Positions 56,224 to 63,805 of a DNA stretch of 64,000 nt are shown piece by piece (the stretch's first letter is position 1; each line of letters opens with the position of its first letter). Source of the stretch: Candidatus Saccharibacteria bacterium oral taxon 488 (GTDB lineage: Bacteria; Patescibacteriota; Saccharimonadia; Saccharimonadales; Saccharimonadaceae). The notes under the pieces are model-generated. The model was not told the DNA's origin, searched no databases, and saw only the letters and a program-made list of their open reading frames with translations. Location: positions 620,001 through 684,000 of the forward strand of contig CP040003.1 in assembly GCA_005697215.1 (NCBI GenBank). Reading direction: 5' to 3'. Made by a program: the position numbers and the translations under genes.

Positions 56224-56414
56224 CTACTATCATATAATACAATGTAGAAATCTCATCGTCAATAGGTTAGTAAGGCCACATTCACGCCACTAATGCGTAG
56301 GTAAGCTTCATACCACTCCAAGAGCATTCTATAGTCTCAAGGAAGATCAAGATACGAATACATGCGGGTCAGCGTATGTACGGAACGAACCCTAGATATG
56401 ATATAGTAAAGAAC

Positions 56415-57599
56415 ATGAAAGTAACTATAATACCAATTAATAATCAATCGGAAGTAGATAGTTCATATTCAGCTATAAGCGACTCTTTAGTTGGCGAGTC
56501 TCTACTTTTTGCCTGCTGCACACACATGCCCGAAAAACCAGCCGTAATTTATAGTTACAATATTAGAGACAACTCTGTAGCTCGCTTTTCTGATACCAAC
56601 CTAATACTGCCTGATAGCAGTCTTCACGGCAAAATTCACACTCCTATAGTAACGGATAAATACGGAGATCGCTTTTGTGCTACCCACTTTGCCTATCCGT
56701 ACGGGTTGCCGCAACCGATTAACTACCCTGGAAGCAGGCTTATAAAGGTAAGTAAGTATGGAGACGCGGTTGACCTTGGGCTCATTAAACCCGGTAATGG
56801 AGTTATCTACACAGCTATTGATAATAAGCGAAGTGTCATCTACTTACTGACAATCCCCGATGCTAGCTTATTCAGGTATAATATATCAGACAACGAGCTC
56901 ATACGCGTAGGCGATATTCCGAGCACTACATGCGTAAGTCGTAATTTCGCGATAGATCATGATGGCAGGGTCTTTGGATGTTATGAAGGAGGTGGGCTCT
57001 TCGTCTACGATCCAGAGAAAGAGAAGTTGAGTTTACATGATAATTTTCTGCCTACATCATCAACAAAACAATGGAACAGTTCTTCTCGAGGGGGTGTTAA
57101 TAGGCTAGACAGATCTTTATGGAGAGGAATTTACTTCTGTCAATACCGTAAAAAATTTTTTGGAATATTAAGCTCAGAATCTAGAATATTTACTCTAGAC
57201 CCATTAAGTCTGTCTATTACCCTAGGGGAGGATTTATCTTCTAATAACACTTCTCCTGATAGAAAATCTAATATTTTTCCTACTCTTTCGTTAGCACAAA
57301 GTAAAGATTATATGTTTTACGCTAGCTCAATAGGGTTATTCGACTATAACAGAACAGAGATGGCTAGTGGATTCTCGCAATTTATAATGATTAATAAAGA
57401 CACCCTTAAAGCCGAAAGTATAGGAGAGATTAGGGGTGGTGCAAGGCGCGTATACGGAATTATGACAGCTACGACAATAAATGATAGCGAGTATGTGGCT
57501 ATCGGAGCTGTAGAACGACTCACTAATGAGCCGTATAACCCTTTTAACGTTATTGATGGTCAACCTTTTATTTTAGGTGTTATACGAATAAGCATATGA
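56415..57599 (+). CDS. Beta-propeller-like protein, unknown
   Basis: A 394-residue protein rich in beta strands with repeating motifs (SYNIRDNSVARFSD, FRYNISDNELIRVGD, VYDPEKEKLSLHD, TLDPLSLSITLGE) that look like propeller blades. I cannot name the family; sequence readouts such as IDHDGRVFGCYEGG recall SMP-30/NHL-like sensors or lyases. The ATG at 56415 has TATAGT ending 7 bases upstream. It overlaps the HD gene by 4 bases, so the pair is one operon divergent from the SDR operon. No signal peptide. Confidence 0.6.
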   Translation: MKVTIIPINNQSEVDSSYSAISDSLVGESLLFACCTHMPEKPAVIYSYNIRDNSVARFSDTNLILPDSSLHGKIHTPIVTDKYGDRFCATHFAYPYGLPQPINYPGSRLIKVSKYGDAVDLGLIKPGNGVIYTAIDNKRSVIYLLTIPDASLFRYNISDNELIRVGDIPSTTCVSRNFAIDHDGRVFGCYEGGGLFVYDPEKEKLSLHDNFLPTSSTKQWNSSSRGGVNRLDRSLWRGIYFCQYRKKFFGILSSESRIFTLDPLSLSITLGEDLSSNNTSPDRKSNIFPTLSLAQSKDYMFYASSIGLFDYNRTEMASGFSQFIMINKDTLKAESIGEIRGGARRVYGIMTATTINDSEYVAIGAVERLTNEPYNPFNVIDGQPFILGVIRISI

Positions 57600-58447
57600 C
57601 ACACTCAAAAGAAGAAAACAACTTTGACTTGCGTGCTGTAGCAGAGGTAGATAATTTTATTAACACCTATTTGTTAGAGCAGCACAATCTATTTCAGGGA
57701 AACAATGATGCTGAAAGAAAAATTAGACATACTGAATCATGCTGTAAGATTTTTGATATGTTATATCCCAAGTGCGAAGAAGCTTACTGTAAGCTTCTTA
57801 GGGTCTCCGTCAAAGCACATGACATCGGAAGATTTAAACAATTGGCAATGATAGGGTCGTATGATGACAAGATAATTCATCACAATGACTTAGGAGAGGA
57901 TATTATAAACACAGCAATATTGGAAAAGTCTATAGCCAACACTCCAGAGGCTCGCCTTGTGCGAACTGTTATTAAGTATCATGGAACCGTTGAGTTTCTT
58001 GATCAATCTACTGCAGCTTCGTTGCCTCAAGAGGCTCTGGCTTGGGCGAAGATAGTAACCATTATTGACGATATAGAAAATGCATGCATAACAGCACCAA
58101 CTAGACTAGAAGACGAAATAATGAGAGACACCAAACATCTTGTCAAAGCAGGACTTGACCAAACAAGGATTACAGGGAGCAATCTAGACAACTACCTGAA
58201 TAAGCAGAAGATAGACAGAAAATTATGCGCTACCTACGCTGACTATATTTTATTTAATCTAAGCATCATCAGAAAGTTTCTATACACCAAAGAATATTCT
58301 ACTATCACAAAGTCTCTCATAACAAACGAAGTTTGCCTACGGTACGTAGATATAATCGATCGTTTTATATGTGTACAACAGGCATCTGATGTAAAAGAGA
58401 TCTTCTTGCAGGACTTAGGGTTTACTAAACTGCCCATACATCCGTAA
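57596..58447 (+). CDS. HD-domain phosphohydrolase-like protein
   Basis: A 283-residue protein with the HD pattern: His in IRHTESCCKIFD, HD in VSVKAHDIGRFKQ, His-His in IIHHNDLGEDI and Asp in TIIDDIENA. It could hydrolyse a nucleotide or phosphoester. Co-translated with the propeller protein. Low GC and many ATA codons, as in the rest of the cargo block. Confidence 0.75.
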   Translation: MTHSKEENNFDLRAVAEVDNFINTYLLEQHNLFQGNNDAERKIRHTESCCKIFDMLYPKCEEAYCKLLRVSVKAHDIGRFKQLAMIGSYDDKIIHHNDLGEDIINTAILEKSIANTPEARLVRTVIKYHGTVEFLDQSTAASLPQEALAWAKIVTIIDDIENACITAPTRLEDEIMRDTKHLVKAGLDQTRITGSNLDNYLNKQKIDRKLCATYADYILFNLSIIRKFLYTKEYSTITKSLITNEVCLRYVDIIDRFICVQQASDVKEIFLQDLGFTKLPIHP

Positions 58448-58514
58448 GGTCAATATTTTCTCTGTCGAGTCAGTTGGCAAGAGATCATAGAGAATAATCG
58501 CTAACTTCGCCGTC

Positions 58515-58539
58515 CTGGGTATGACAAGAAACTACCCAG
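58515..58539. repeat. Hairpin 1 of the structured intergenic region
   Basis: CTGGGTA (58515-58521) and TACCCAG (58533-58539) with an 11-base loop. Perfect 7-base stem. No U-run follows. Confidence 0.6.
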
Positions 58540-58557
58540 AACAAAGACAGCTTAGTT

Positions 58558-58575
58558 ATTGAGCGTACACTCAAT
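58558..58575. repeat. Hairpin 2 of the structured intergenic region
   Basis: ATTGAG (58558-58563) and CTCAAT (58570-58575) around CGTACA. Confidence 0.5.
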
Positions 58576-58599
58576 TTACCTCACCAGACAACGTCCATA

Positions 58600-58657
58600 C
58601 TTACCCCGCTCACTTGACATACGCCTTATTGGCGCAGTCAAGATGAGCGGAGGTAAG
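58600..58657. repeat. Long near-perfect hairpin (19 bp with two bulges)
   Basis: The arm 58600-58618 (CTTACC, CCGCTCA, CTTGAC) pairs fully with 58637-58657 (GTCAAG, TGAGCGG, GGTAAG) except for two single A bulges. An apical CGCC-TTATT-GGCG stem (58622-58634) closes it. Too long and too complete to be chance. Confidence 0.85.
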
Positions 58658-58708
58658 AATGAACGCGCTTAGGCCGGAAGCTGGCAATATTAGTTGATGA
58701 ATCGTTAT

Positions 58709-58792
58709 CTTATTTCACAAAAAGACAAGTCAGCTGGCGCGTACTGCGCTAGCGCACAAAACGCGCCATCTGTCTGTCATTTGCGAAATAAG
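58709..58792. repeat. 84-base compound stem-loop
   Basis: Outer arms CTTATTTCACAAA (58709-58721) and TTTGCGAAATAAG (58780-58792) pair at 12 of 13 positions. Inside are AGACA with TGTCT, then TGGCGCGT (58735-58742) with ACGCGCCA (58761-58768), then the palindrome TGCGCTAGCGCA (58745-58756). Confidence 0.8.
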
Positions 58793-58822
58793 CCTCACCC
58801 TGCAAGCTACGCTATGGCTTTC

Positions 58823-58868
58823 GTGCGATCATTGCAACCTCGCCGGGGCGCGCTTGCAATCATCGCAC
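58823..58868. repeat. 15-base inverted repeat with GC-rich loop
   Basis: GTGCGATCATTGCAA (58823-58837) and TTGCAATCATCGCAC (58854-58868) differ from perfect complementarity at one position. The 16-base loop holds CGCC-GG-GGCG. It ends 34 bases before the stop of the replication-relaxation gene. Confidence 0.8.
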
Positions 58869-58901
58869 GGCCGATTGACACATACGCATCCTTAAATTAA
58901 T

Positions 58902-59708
58902 TTACAACTCACCTAATGAAAGAAGCTCACCAGACTCATCAATGTTCGACCAAATCGCGGCATCTTCACTCAGCAAATTCTCAGCCGTCGCTGTATATAC
59001 CTCAATTTCATCATCCAAGTCAAACCGACTCCGCACGGCATGAGTAGCGCGCCGCAAGCGGTTTTCTGCGGCTGGATTTTCCAGTAAAAATAAGAACCTC
59101 GGTAGGTTGCTGTTCGTCGCGTCCCAGCCGCCATCATCGAAAAATTCCATATAATTTACCAGACGGCGATTGATGGCGCTAGGCGGCATGTCTTTAGGCA
59201 CGACATCAAAGAAAAATCGCCGCAACCCATCGGCTGTTTTGAGCGACAAAAATGCGTCGGGCGGATTAGCCGGAAAATAGCTATAAAGCGCCATTTCGCG
59301 CCGCAAAAATACTTTTAGCGGTGGATATTGGTGCTGTAGTTTATTGGTGCACGAATACACATTAACTACATGATTAACGAATGATTGACCAACGACTTTG
59401 TCGCGGTAGCTCGCCTTGATGATGGCGTTGGTAACGCGTTCGCTGCCATAAATCAACTGCAGTTGCTTAAGTCCTTTTGGTGTCAAATAATACGCTGCCG
59501 GCACACCCCGCAATTTATAGCTTTTGTCATATCGTCTAGCCACAAAACCATGTTTCATCAGTACATTCAACTTTTCAAACAAATTTGAACCCGACTTAAT
59601 ACTCAGACTATCTGCCAACAATTGACGACTACCGAACCGATATTTGTATAGCGTTTCCAGGATGTCTATCTGTCCCTGCTTGAGCGCTAAACGTTTGTCT
59701 ATTTTCAT
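58902..59708 (-). CDS. Replication-relaxation family protein
   Basis: A 268-residue protein. The N-terminal third is a winged helix (KQGQIDILETLYKYRFGSRQLLADSL, FVARRYDKSY, YYLTPKGLKQLQ), and the rest (KVFLRREMALYSYFPANPPDAFLSL, RRLVNYMEFFDDGGW) matches the Replic_Relax layout, in which a conserved Asp-rich patch may bind metal. Such proteins occur on plasmids and integrative elements and are tied to replication or transfer. Its gene lies next to the inverted-repeat cluster. ATG at 59706-59708 with a weak SD (GAAAGG). Confidence 0.7.
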   Translation of the reverse strand: MKIDKRLALKQGQIDILETLYKYRFGSRQLLADSLSIKSGSNLFEKLNVLMKHGFVARRYDKSYKLRGVPAAYYLTPKGLKQLQLIYGSERVTNAIIKASYRDKVVGQSFVNHVVNVYSCTNKLQHQYPPLKVFLRREMALYSYFPANPPDAFLSLKTADGLRRFFFDVVPKDMPPSAINRRLVNYMEFFDDGGWDATNSNLPRFLFLLENPAAENRLRRATHAVRSRFDLDDEIEVYTATAENLLSEDAAIWSNIDESGELLSLGEL

Positions 59709-59859
59709 TATCAGCCTTTCACGATTCCTTTCTAGTATATTTATATAAAAAGAAGAGAAAAATAGCAATAGTTAACAGTAATTTTATAGATGACTTATAA
59801 CGTATATCGACATTCGGTATATTTTATAGCATAAAGTAACTAAAAACTATTGAATATTT

Positions 59860-59877
59860 GTAGTACAAGTAGTACAA
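59860..59877. repeat. Tandem 9-base repeat in a control region
   Basis: GTAGTACAA occurs twice in direct succession (59860-59868, 59869-59877) within the 276-base gap 59709-59984 between the replication-relaxation gene and the divergent RHH gene. Likely an operator. The rest of the gap is AT-rich without other clear features except the -10 at 59972-59977. Confidence 0.45.
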
Positions 59878-59984
59878 TTTAAGTAGAGGTTTAATCATAA
59901 AGCTGGCTCGTTAATAACACGATAAAACTAGGCTTCAAACAGTAGCGCTTTTTGGTTATCGCCCTGTGTAGTATACTGGGATTA

Positions 59985-60197
59985 ATGAGTCAAGGAAGAA
60001 TTCAGCTACAAATCGACACGTCAAAAGAAGTGCGCAACCGAGCCAAAGCCGTTGCTTATAGCCAAGGCATGAGTCTGACAGAATTGGTGTTAAAAGCGCT
60101 GGCGACGGCTGGCGACAAGGAGCTGAAACAGCTGATTGAAAAGGATTTGCAGGAGCGTTCCGGGCGCGGTCGTCCGCAGCAGTCCAAGTCTAGTTGA
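59985..60197 (+). CDS. Small ribbon-helix-helix-like protein
   Basis: A 70-residue protein, RIQLQIDTSKEVRNRAKAVA then GMSLTELVLKALATAG, the Arc/CopG-like pattern of a strand followed by two helices, with a basic tail (RSGRGRPQQ). Likely a DNA-binding regulator or accessory of transfer or excision. TATACT (59972-59977) ends 7 bases before the ATG at 59985. Confidence 0.65.
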   Translation: MSQGRIQLQIDTSKEVRNRAKAVAYSQGMSLTELVLKALATAGDKELKQLIEKDLQERSGRGRPQQSKSS

Positions 60198-60226
60198 TGT
60201 TATAACGAGTCGCGACAGGAGGGATT

Positions 60227-60409
60227 ATGGCGCGACCAAAAGGAAGTAAAAATAAACCAAAAGCCCCGCTGGTGAAGCAGTTTTCGTTCACGACCGAGCA
60301 GCGGATTAGGTTGGTGGCAAATTTAATCGTTGAGAAGATCATCGAAGACGGCGCATTTGCCAAAAAGCTCATCACAATATTGGAGGATGATAAAAATGTC
60401 TCCAAATAA
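60227..60409 (+). CDS. Small basic protein upstream of the recombinase
   Basis: A 60-residue protein with an AT-hook-like start (ARPKGSKNKPK) and a helical body. A good SD (GGAGG) precedes it. It overlaps the recombinase by 14 bases and lies 29 bases after the RHH gene, so it is in the integration operon. It might be a directionality factor, which is inference from position and size. Confidence 0.55.
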   Translation: MARPKGSKNKPKAPLVKQFSFTTEQRIRLVANLIVEKIIEDGAFAKKLITILEDDKNVSK

Positions 60410-62132
60410 CCAGCCGAGAATTGGCTTGCTGGCGATACGGGTTTCTTCTGACAAGCAAGGTCTTGACGGCGACTCACCCGAAGCCCAGCGCGAGCAAGGC
60501 GAAGCTTACGCCAAGGCGCACAATATTATAATCACCGAGACGATTATTTTGCTTGAATCGGCGTCGCACGAAACGCAGCCGATGCAAAAAGTAATCGACG
60601 TTTGCAAGGACAAAAGCAAAGGTTTTCAAGTTGTGCTGATTAAGTCAATCGACCGTTTTACGCGCGGTGGCGGCGATTATTATTCGCCGTTGAAACGACA
60701 GTTGACGCGTCTAGGCATCGCCCTTGAGGATATGTATGGCGTGATTGGCAAGCAGCAAATAAACACGCTGGAGCACACTGGATTTAAGTATTATTGGAGC
60801 GAGTTTAACCCGACGCAAAAGTCGGAGTATTTGGAAGCGGAACGCGCTAAAGATGAGATGCGCGACATTATGAGTCGGATGATTGGTGCGGAGATTCGTT
60901 ACACGCAGCTCGGTTATTGGATGCGCCGTCCGCACTATGGTTTTCGCAGTGTCAAGGTGGATACGAAAAATGGTCGGCGCACGATTTTGAAGCCTGATGA
61001 GAACGAGGCGAAATTCATCATCAAACTTTTTGAAATGCGCGCCGCTCATATTTATACCAATCAGCAAATTGCCGACGAGCTAAATTCAATGGGCTTTCGC
61101 TCGCGTGTTACGATTGTGCGCGACAAATACGACCGAACGAAAATTAAGCGGCAAATTGGCGGCAAACAAATGACCGCCAAAATGATCGACCAGTACGCCA
61201 GTAAACTGGTTTATTGTGGCATCATCAAAGAAAAATGGACGCACGACCAGCCAGTCAAAGCGCAGTTTGATGGGTTGGTTGGCGTCGAGCTTTTTAATGA
61301 AGCGAATCGCGGGCGGATTTTTGTGGAGATTGACAGTCGTGACATGATAACTATCAAACGCAGAGCTGTGCCTGAGCACCTGAAAAATAAACAAATTTAC
61401 AATCCAGAATATCCGTATAAACAGGTCGTTGCTTGTCCGAAGTGCGGCAAAACTCTTTCTGGCAGCGCTTCGCGTGGCAAGATGGGCGCGTATTATCCGG
61501 CGTATCATTGCAGTCGTGATGGGCATTATTTCCGTGTGCCTAAGGCTGAATTTGACAAGACGCTTGACGATTTTGTGCGGACTATTACTGTAAAACCAGA
61601 GTATGTTGATGACATTATCGCTGCTATTGCCGAGCTGTGGCGCGAACGCCAAGCGAATCAGCTAGAAGCCGATCAGCAGCGCCTAGAGCACCGCCAGAGC
61701 CTGCAAAACCAAATTCGGGCGACCGTGGACAGAATGCGCGTTGTCACGAGCGAGACAGCGCTTGCGTACCTAGAGGAGGATATAGTTAATGCCGAAAATG
61801 AGTTAGAAAAACTAGACAAAGAAATCGCCAATCAGCCCAATCTGCAAGCCGAATTTGACCAAGTTTTGCAATATGCAAAATATATTTTGGAACACCTGCC
61901 AGAACTACTACTCGACCTCTGTAATCCACTGCGAAAAGCCGCCTTTTTCGGTGCTATATTCAACAAACTTCCAACCTACGAACAAATAAACTTTGGAACC
62001 CACAAAAACAGCTCGCCACCAGAGGTAAACGAGCTGTTTCAAATCCGAACGGAATACAAATCCCTTTATGGTGACCTCACGGAGAATCGAACTCCGATTG
62101 CCAGGATGAAAACCTGGTGTCCTGACCGTTAG
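60396..62132 (+). CDS. Large serine recombinase (integrase)
   Basis: A 578-residue serine integrase. The catalytic domain has Ser in LAIRVSSDKQGLDGDSPEAQ, with KSIDRFTRGG and the E-helix region after it; the recombinase domain (FRSVKVDTKNGRRTIL, QIADELNSMGFRSR) and a zinc ribbon (VACPKCGKTLSG, HCSRDGHYF) follow, then a coiled coil (residues about 430-500). It catalyses integration and excision at tRNA-Glu. ATG at 60396 has an SD (GGAGG). The last 21 or so residues (GDLTENRTPIARMKTWCPDR) are encoded by the antisense strand of the tRNA, so the C-terminus is set by the integration site. Confidence 0.93.
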   Translation: MSPNNQPRIGLLAIRVSSDKQGLDGDSPEAQREQGEAYAKAHNIIITETIILLESASHETQPMQKVIDVCKDKSKGFQVVLIKSIDRFTRGGGDYYSPLKRQLTRLGIALEDMYGVIGKQQINTLEHTGFKYYWSEFNPTQKSEYLEAERAKDEMRDIMSRMIGAEIRYTQLGYWMRRPHYGFRSVKVDTKNGRRTILKPDENEAKFIIKLFEMRAAHIYTNQQIADELNSMGFRSRVTIVRDKYDRTKIKRQIGGKQMTAKMIDQYASKLVYCGIIKEKWTHDQPVKAQFDGLVGVELFNEANRGRIFVEIDSRDMITIKRRAVPEHLKNKQIYNPEYPYKQVVACPKCGKTLSGSASRGKMGAYYPAYHCSRDGHYFRVPKAEFDKTLDDFVRTITVKPEYVDDIIAAIAELWRERQANQLEADQQRLEHRQSLQNQIRATVDRMRVVTSETALAYLEEDIVNAENELEKLDKEIANQPNLQAEFDQVLQYAKYILEHLPELLLDLCNPLRKAAFFGAIFNKLPTYEQINFGTHKNSSPPEVNELFQIRTEYKSLYGDLTENRTPIARMKTWCPDR

Positions 62133-62143
62133 ACGATGAGGCC
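62069..62143 (-). tRNA. tRNA-Glu (UUC)
   Basis: On the minus strand, GGCCTCA pairs with TGAGGTC in the acceptor stem, the anticodon stem CCAGG-CCTGG encloses a 7-base loop TTTTCAT with anticodon TTC, the T-arm has GTTCGATTC, and CCA is encoded (62069-62071). The gene is intact even though the element ends at its 3' end. Confidence 0.97.
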
Positions 62144-62157
62144 ATCAAACAGGTCGT

Positions 62158-62186
62158 ATTGTAGCAGATTGGCAATATTTTGTCTA
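62158..62186 (-). promoter_or_regulatory. tRNA-Glu promoter
   Basis: Minus strand TAGACA (62181-62186), 17-base spacer, TACAAT (62158-62163). It lies on the host side of the junction, so integration does not separate the tRNA from its promoter. Confidence 0.65.
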
Positions 62187-62219
62187 GGAATTAGCTGCGG
62201 TTGCTGGCTGTGGCAAAAA

Positions 62220-62248
62220 TTGACTTTTACAACATTTTGGTGTATTCT
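62220..62248 (+). promoter_or_regulatory. Promoter of the LPRTG surface protein
   Basis: TTGACT (62220-62225), 17-base spacer, TATTCT (62243-62248), then an SD AAGGAGG (62268-62274) before the ATG. Confidence 0.75.
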
Positions 62249-62279
62249 ACATAGAGTTATGAGGATAAAGGAGGAAGCT

Positions 62280-63512
62280 ATGCGAAACTTATCATCACTA
62301 TTCCGCTCGCTATCGCTGCGTCACTACGCTGTTTTAGCGGTAGTCGCAGTTACAGCGGCAGTGCCAACTACATTATGGGCGCTAGATTCTGATCACTCCG
62401 CCAACACCAATACCCAAGCGCCGACGAACACAAAACCTACGCCAGTTTACAGCTGTAATGCGCTCAGTATTGATCAGTTTTCGGCTACTAGTTTCAAGTT
62501 CTCAGTCAAATATTCCGCTCATGGCGGCGCTACCTATAAGACAACAATTTACAAAGTCTACGACGCCAGCGGCAAAGAGGTATACCGAACTGGTAACGAG
62601 TTCAAGGGCTTCGCACCAGGTACATACACGGTCAAAGCCTTTATCGTCGTTGACGTAAACGGCAAAGAAGAGATGGTGACCAGCGATGCCTGCACCAAAC
62701 AGGCCACAGTCCCCGGCGAAACCCCGGCTCCCCAACCAAAACCTGAGCCAAAGCCACAACCGAGGCCTGAACCGAAGCCAGATAAACCACCGAAAATCAC
62801 TCTAGCGCTTGCCGTCAAGACTACCGTCAATGGTGCGCAACACAAGACAGTCGCCGTCAACGAGGCCTTCACTTACCAGGTAACTGTCACCAACACGGGG
62901 ACGGTTACGCTGCGGGATACGTACGCCACCAATGCCGCACCACAAGGTGTAACCTATCTAAAGGCGTCTGGCGGCACAATTCAGAATAATACCTGGCAGA
63001 CATTGATTAGTGAGCTCAAGCCAAATGAGTCAAAAACATTTACTATTGACGCAGTCGTTAAACAATACGTCGCGGGCACATTGACCAGCACAACCTGCCT
63101 CAAGAGCGAGCAGGCTTCGCTTGAGGGTCATAGCAATTGTAGCAGCGCCACTATAGAGGTGACTAAGCCGCAGGCCCCGGCTCCCCAACCGAAACCAGCG
63201 CCAACGCCACAGCCAAAGCAACCAAAGCCAGCACCGGCTGACCCAAAACAACCAAACCCAGCCCAACCAGCTCCCCAACCAAAACCTGAGCCAAAAACGC
63301 CAGACCAGTCGAAGCAGCCATCGACCAACGATAATCAGCAGTCACCTTCAGCCTCGGGCGGCACACAAACCACCAACCCACCTGCCGCACCGACGACCGT
63401 TGGCGAGCTGCCACGGACCGGTAACGCCACTGACACGCTCGTTGGTGGACTGGGTCTTGGCGCCCTGCTCACTGCTGGAGTCGCCTACCTCATCAGTCGA
63501 CGTCATGTGTAA
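62280..63512 (+). CDS. LPxTG-like surface protein with DUF11 domain
   Basis: A 410-residue exported protein. Order: signal peptide (LRHYAVLAVVAVTAAVPTTLWA), a beta domain of about 90 residues with two Cys, a Pro/Lys-rich spacer, a DUF11-type domain (VTVTNTGTVTLRDTYATN), a longer Pro-rich spacer, then ELPRTGNATDTLVGG with a hydrophobic helix and the tail SRRHV. This is a sortase-type sorting signal (LPRTG, helix, basic end). The ATG at 62280 has a strong SD; the upstream in-frame ATGs lie in the tRNA-side gap. Likely a wall-linked adhesin or stalk. Confidence 0.85.
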   Translation: MRNLSSLFRSLSLRHYAVLAVVAVTAAVPTTLWALDSDHSANTNTQAPTNTKPTPVYSCNALSIDQFSATSFKFSVKYSAHGGATYKTTIYKVYDASGKEVYRTGNEFKGFAPGTYTVKAFIVVDVNGKEEMVTSDACTKQATVPGETPAPQPKPEPKPQPRPEPKPDKPPKITLALAVKTTVNGAQHKTVAVNEAFTYQVTVTNTGTVTLRDTYATNAAPQGVTYLKASGGTIQNNTWQTLISELKPNESKTFTIDAVVKQYVAGTLTSTTCLKSEQASLEGHSNCSSATIEVTKPQAPAPQPKPAPTPQPKQPKPAPADPKQPNPAQPAPQPKPEPKTPDQSKQPSTNDNQQSPSASGGTQTTNPPAAPTTVGELPRTGNATDTLVGGLGLGALLTAGVAYLISRRHV

Positions 63513-63537
63513 ATCATAAATCTGGTTGACTTGGATA

Positions 63538-63560
63538 CCCCTCGCACCCCGAGGGGCATT
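63538..63560 (+). terminator. Terminator of the LPRTG gene
   Basis: CCCCTCG (63538-63544) pairs with CGAGGGG (63550-63556), loop CACCC, followed by CATTT. Confidence 0.65.
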
Positions 63561-63578
63561 TCATGGTACAATAGTATT

Positions 63579-63794
63579 ATGGCAAAACAGAAGAAAAAGC
63601 GCTCTAAGAAATACTCTGGCGTTGACGCCGCAACAACTCGGCCCAGTGTCACGCGCATCCAGGCGGTCAGCCGCTCGTCGGCCGGTCAATGGCTATATGA
63701 ACGCAAAAAATTACTGCGTGGTGTCGGCATCGGCGTAGTAATAGTCATCATCGTTATTGTGATTATCACGGGTATTATTAGTCTGTTCCGATAA
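63579..63794 (+). CDS. Small single-pass membrane protein
   Basis: A 71-residue protein with a very basic head (AKQKKKRSKKYSGVDAATT) and one C-terminal hydrophobic helix (VGIGVVIVIIVIVIITGIISLF). Function unknown. TACAAT (63567-63572) ends 6 bases before the ATG. Similar MAKQK starts occur in the protein at 13185-13517. Confidence 0.65.
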   Translation: MAKQKKKRSKKYSGVDAATTRPSVTRIQAVSRSSAGQWLYERKKLLRGVGIGVVIVIIVIVIITGIISLFR

Positions 63795-63805
63795 TCAATA
63801 TTTCC

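Larger units (their letters stand above)
37638..62072. mobile_element. Integrative element at tRNA-Glu with T4SS and cargo
   Basis: About 24 kb between a degenerate attachment region (37638-37717) and the 3' end of tRNA-Glu. Support: a large serine recombinase abuts and overlaps the tRNA; there is a type IV secretion operon with a coupling ATPase, a replication-relaxation protein, a methyltransferase-ATPase pair and cargo genes; and base composition is lower in GC, especially 50.4-58.4 kb with many ATA and AGA codons. The left edge is less certain than the right. The name ICE is an inference: no classical relaxase is recognised, so autonomous conjugation is unproven. Confidence 0.8.

Noticed and set aside
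58600..58657. CRISPR repeat or transcription terminator
   Set aside because: There are no regularly spaced repeats or cas genes, and no U-run follows the stem.
58694..58900. A 68-codon plus-strand open frame
   Set aside because: It runs through the inverted-repeat cluster, has no ribosome site or family-like sequence, and is explained by the structured DNA.
62136..62279. Longer N-terminus for the LPRTG protein
   Set aside because: It would begin inside the tRNA gene and precede the promoter; the strong SD marks the ATG at 62280.
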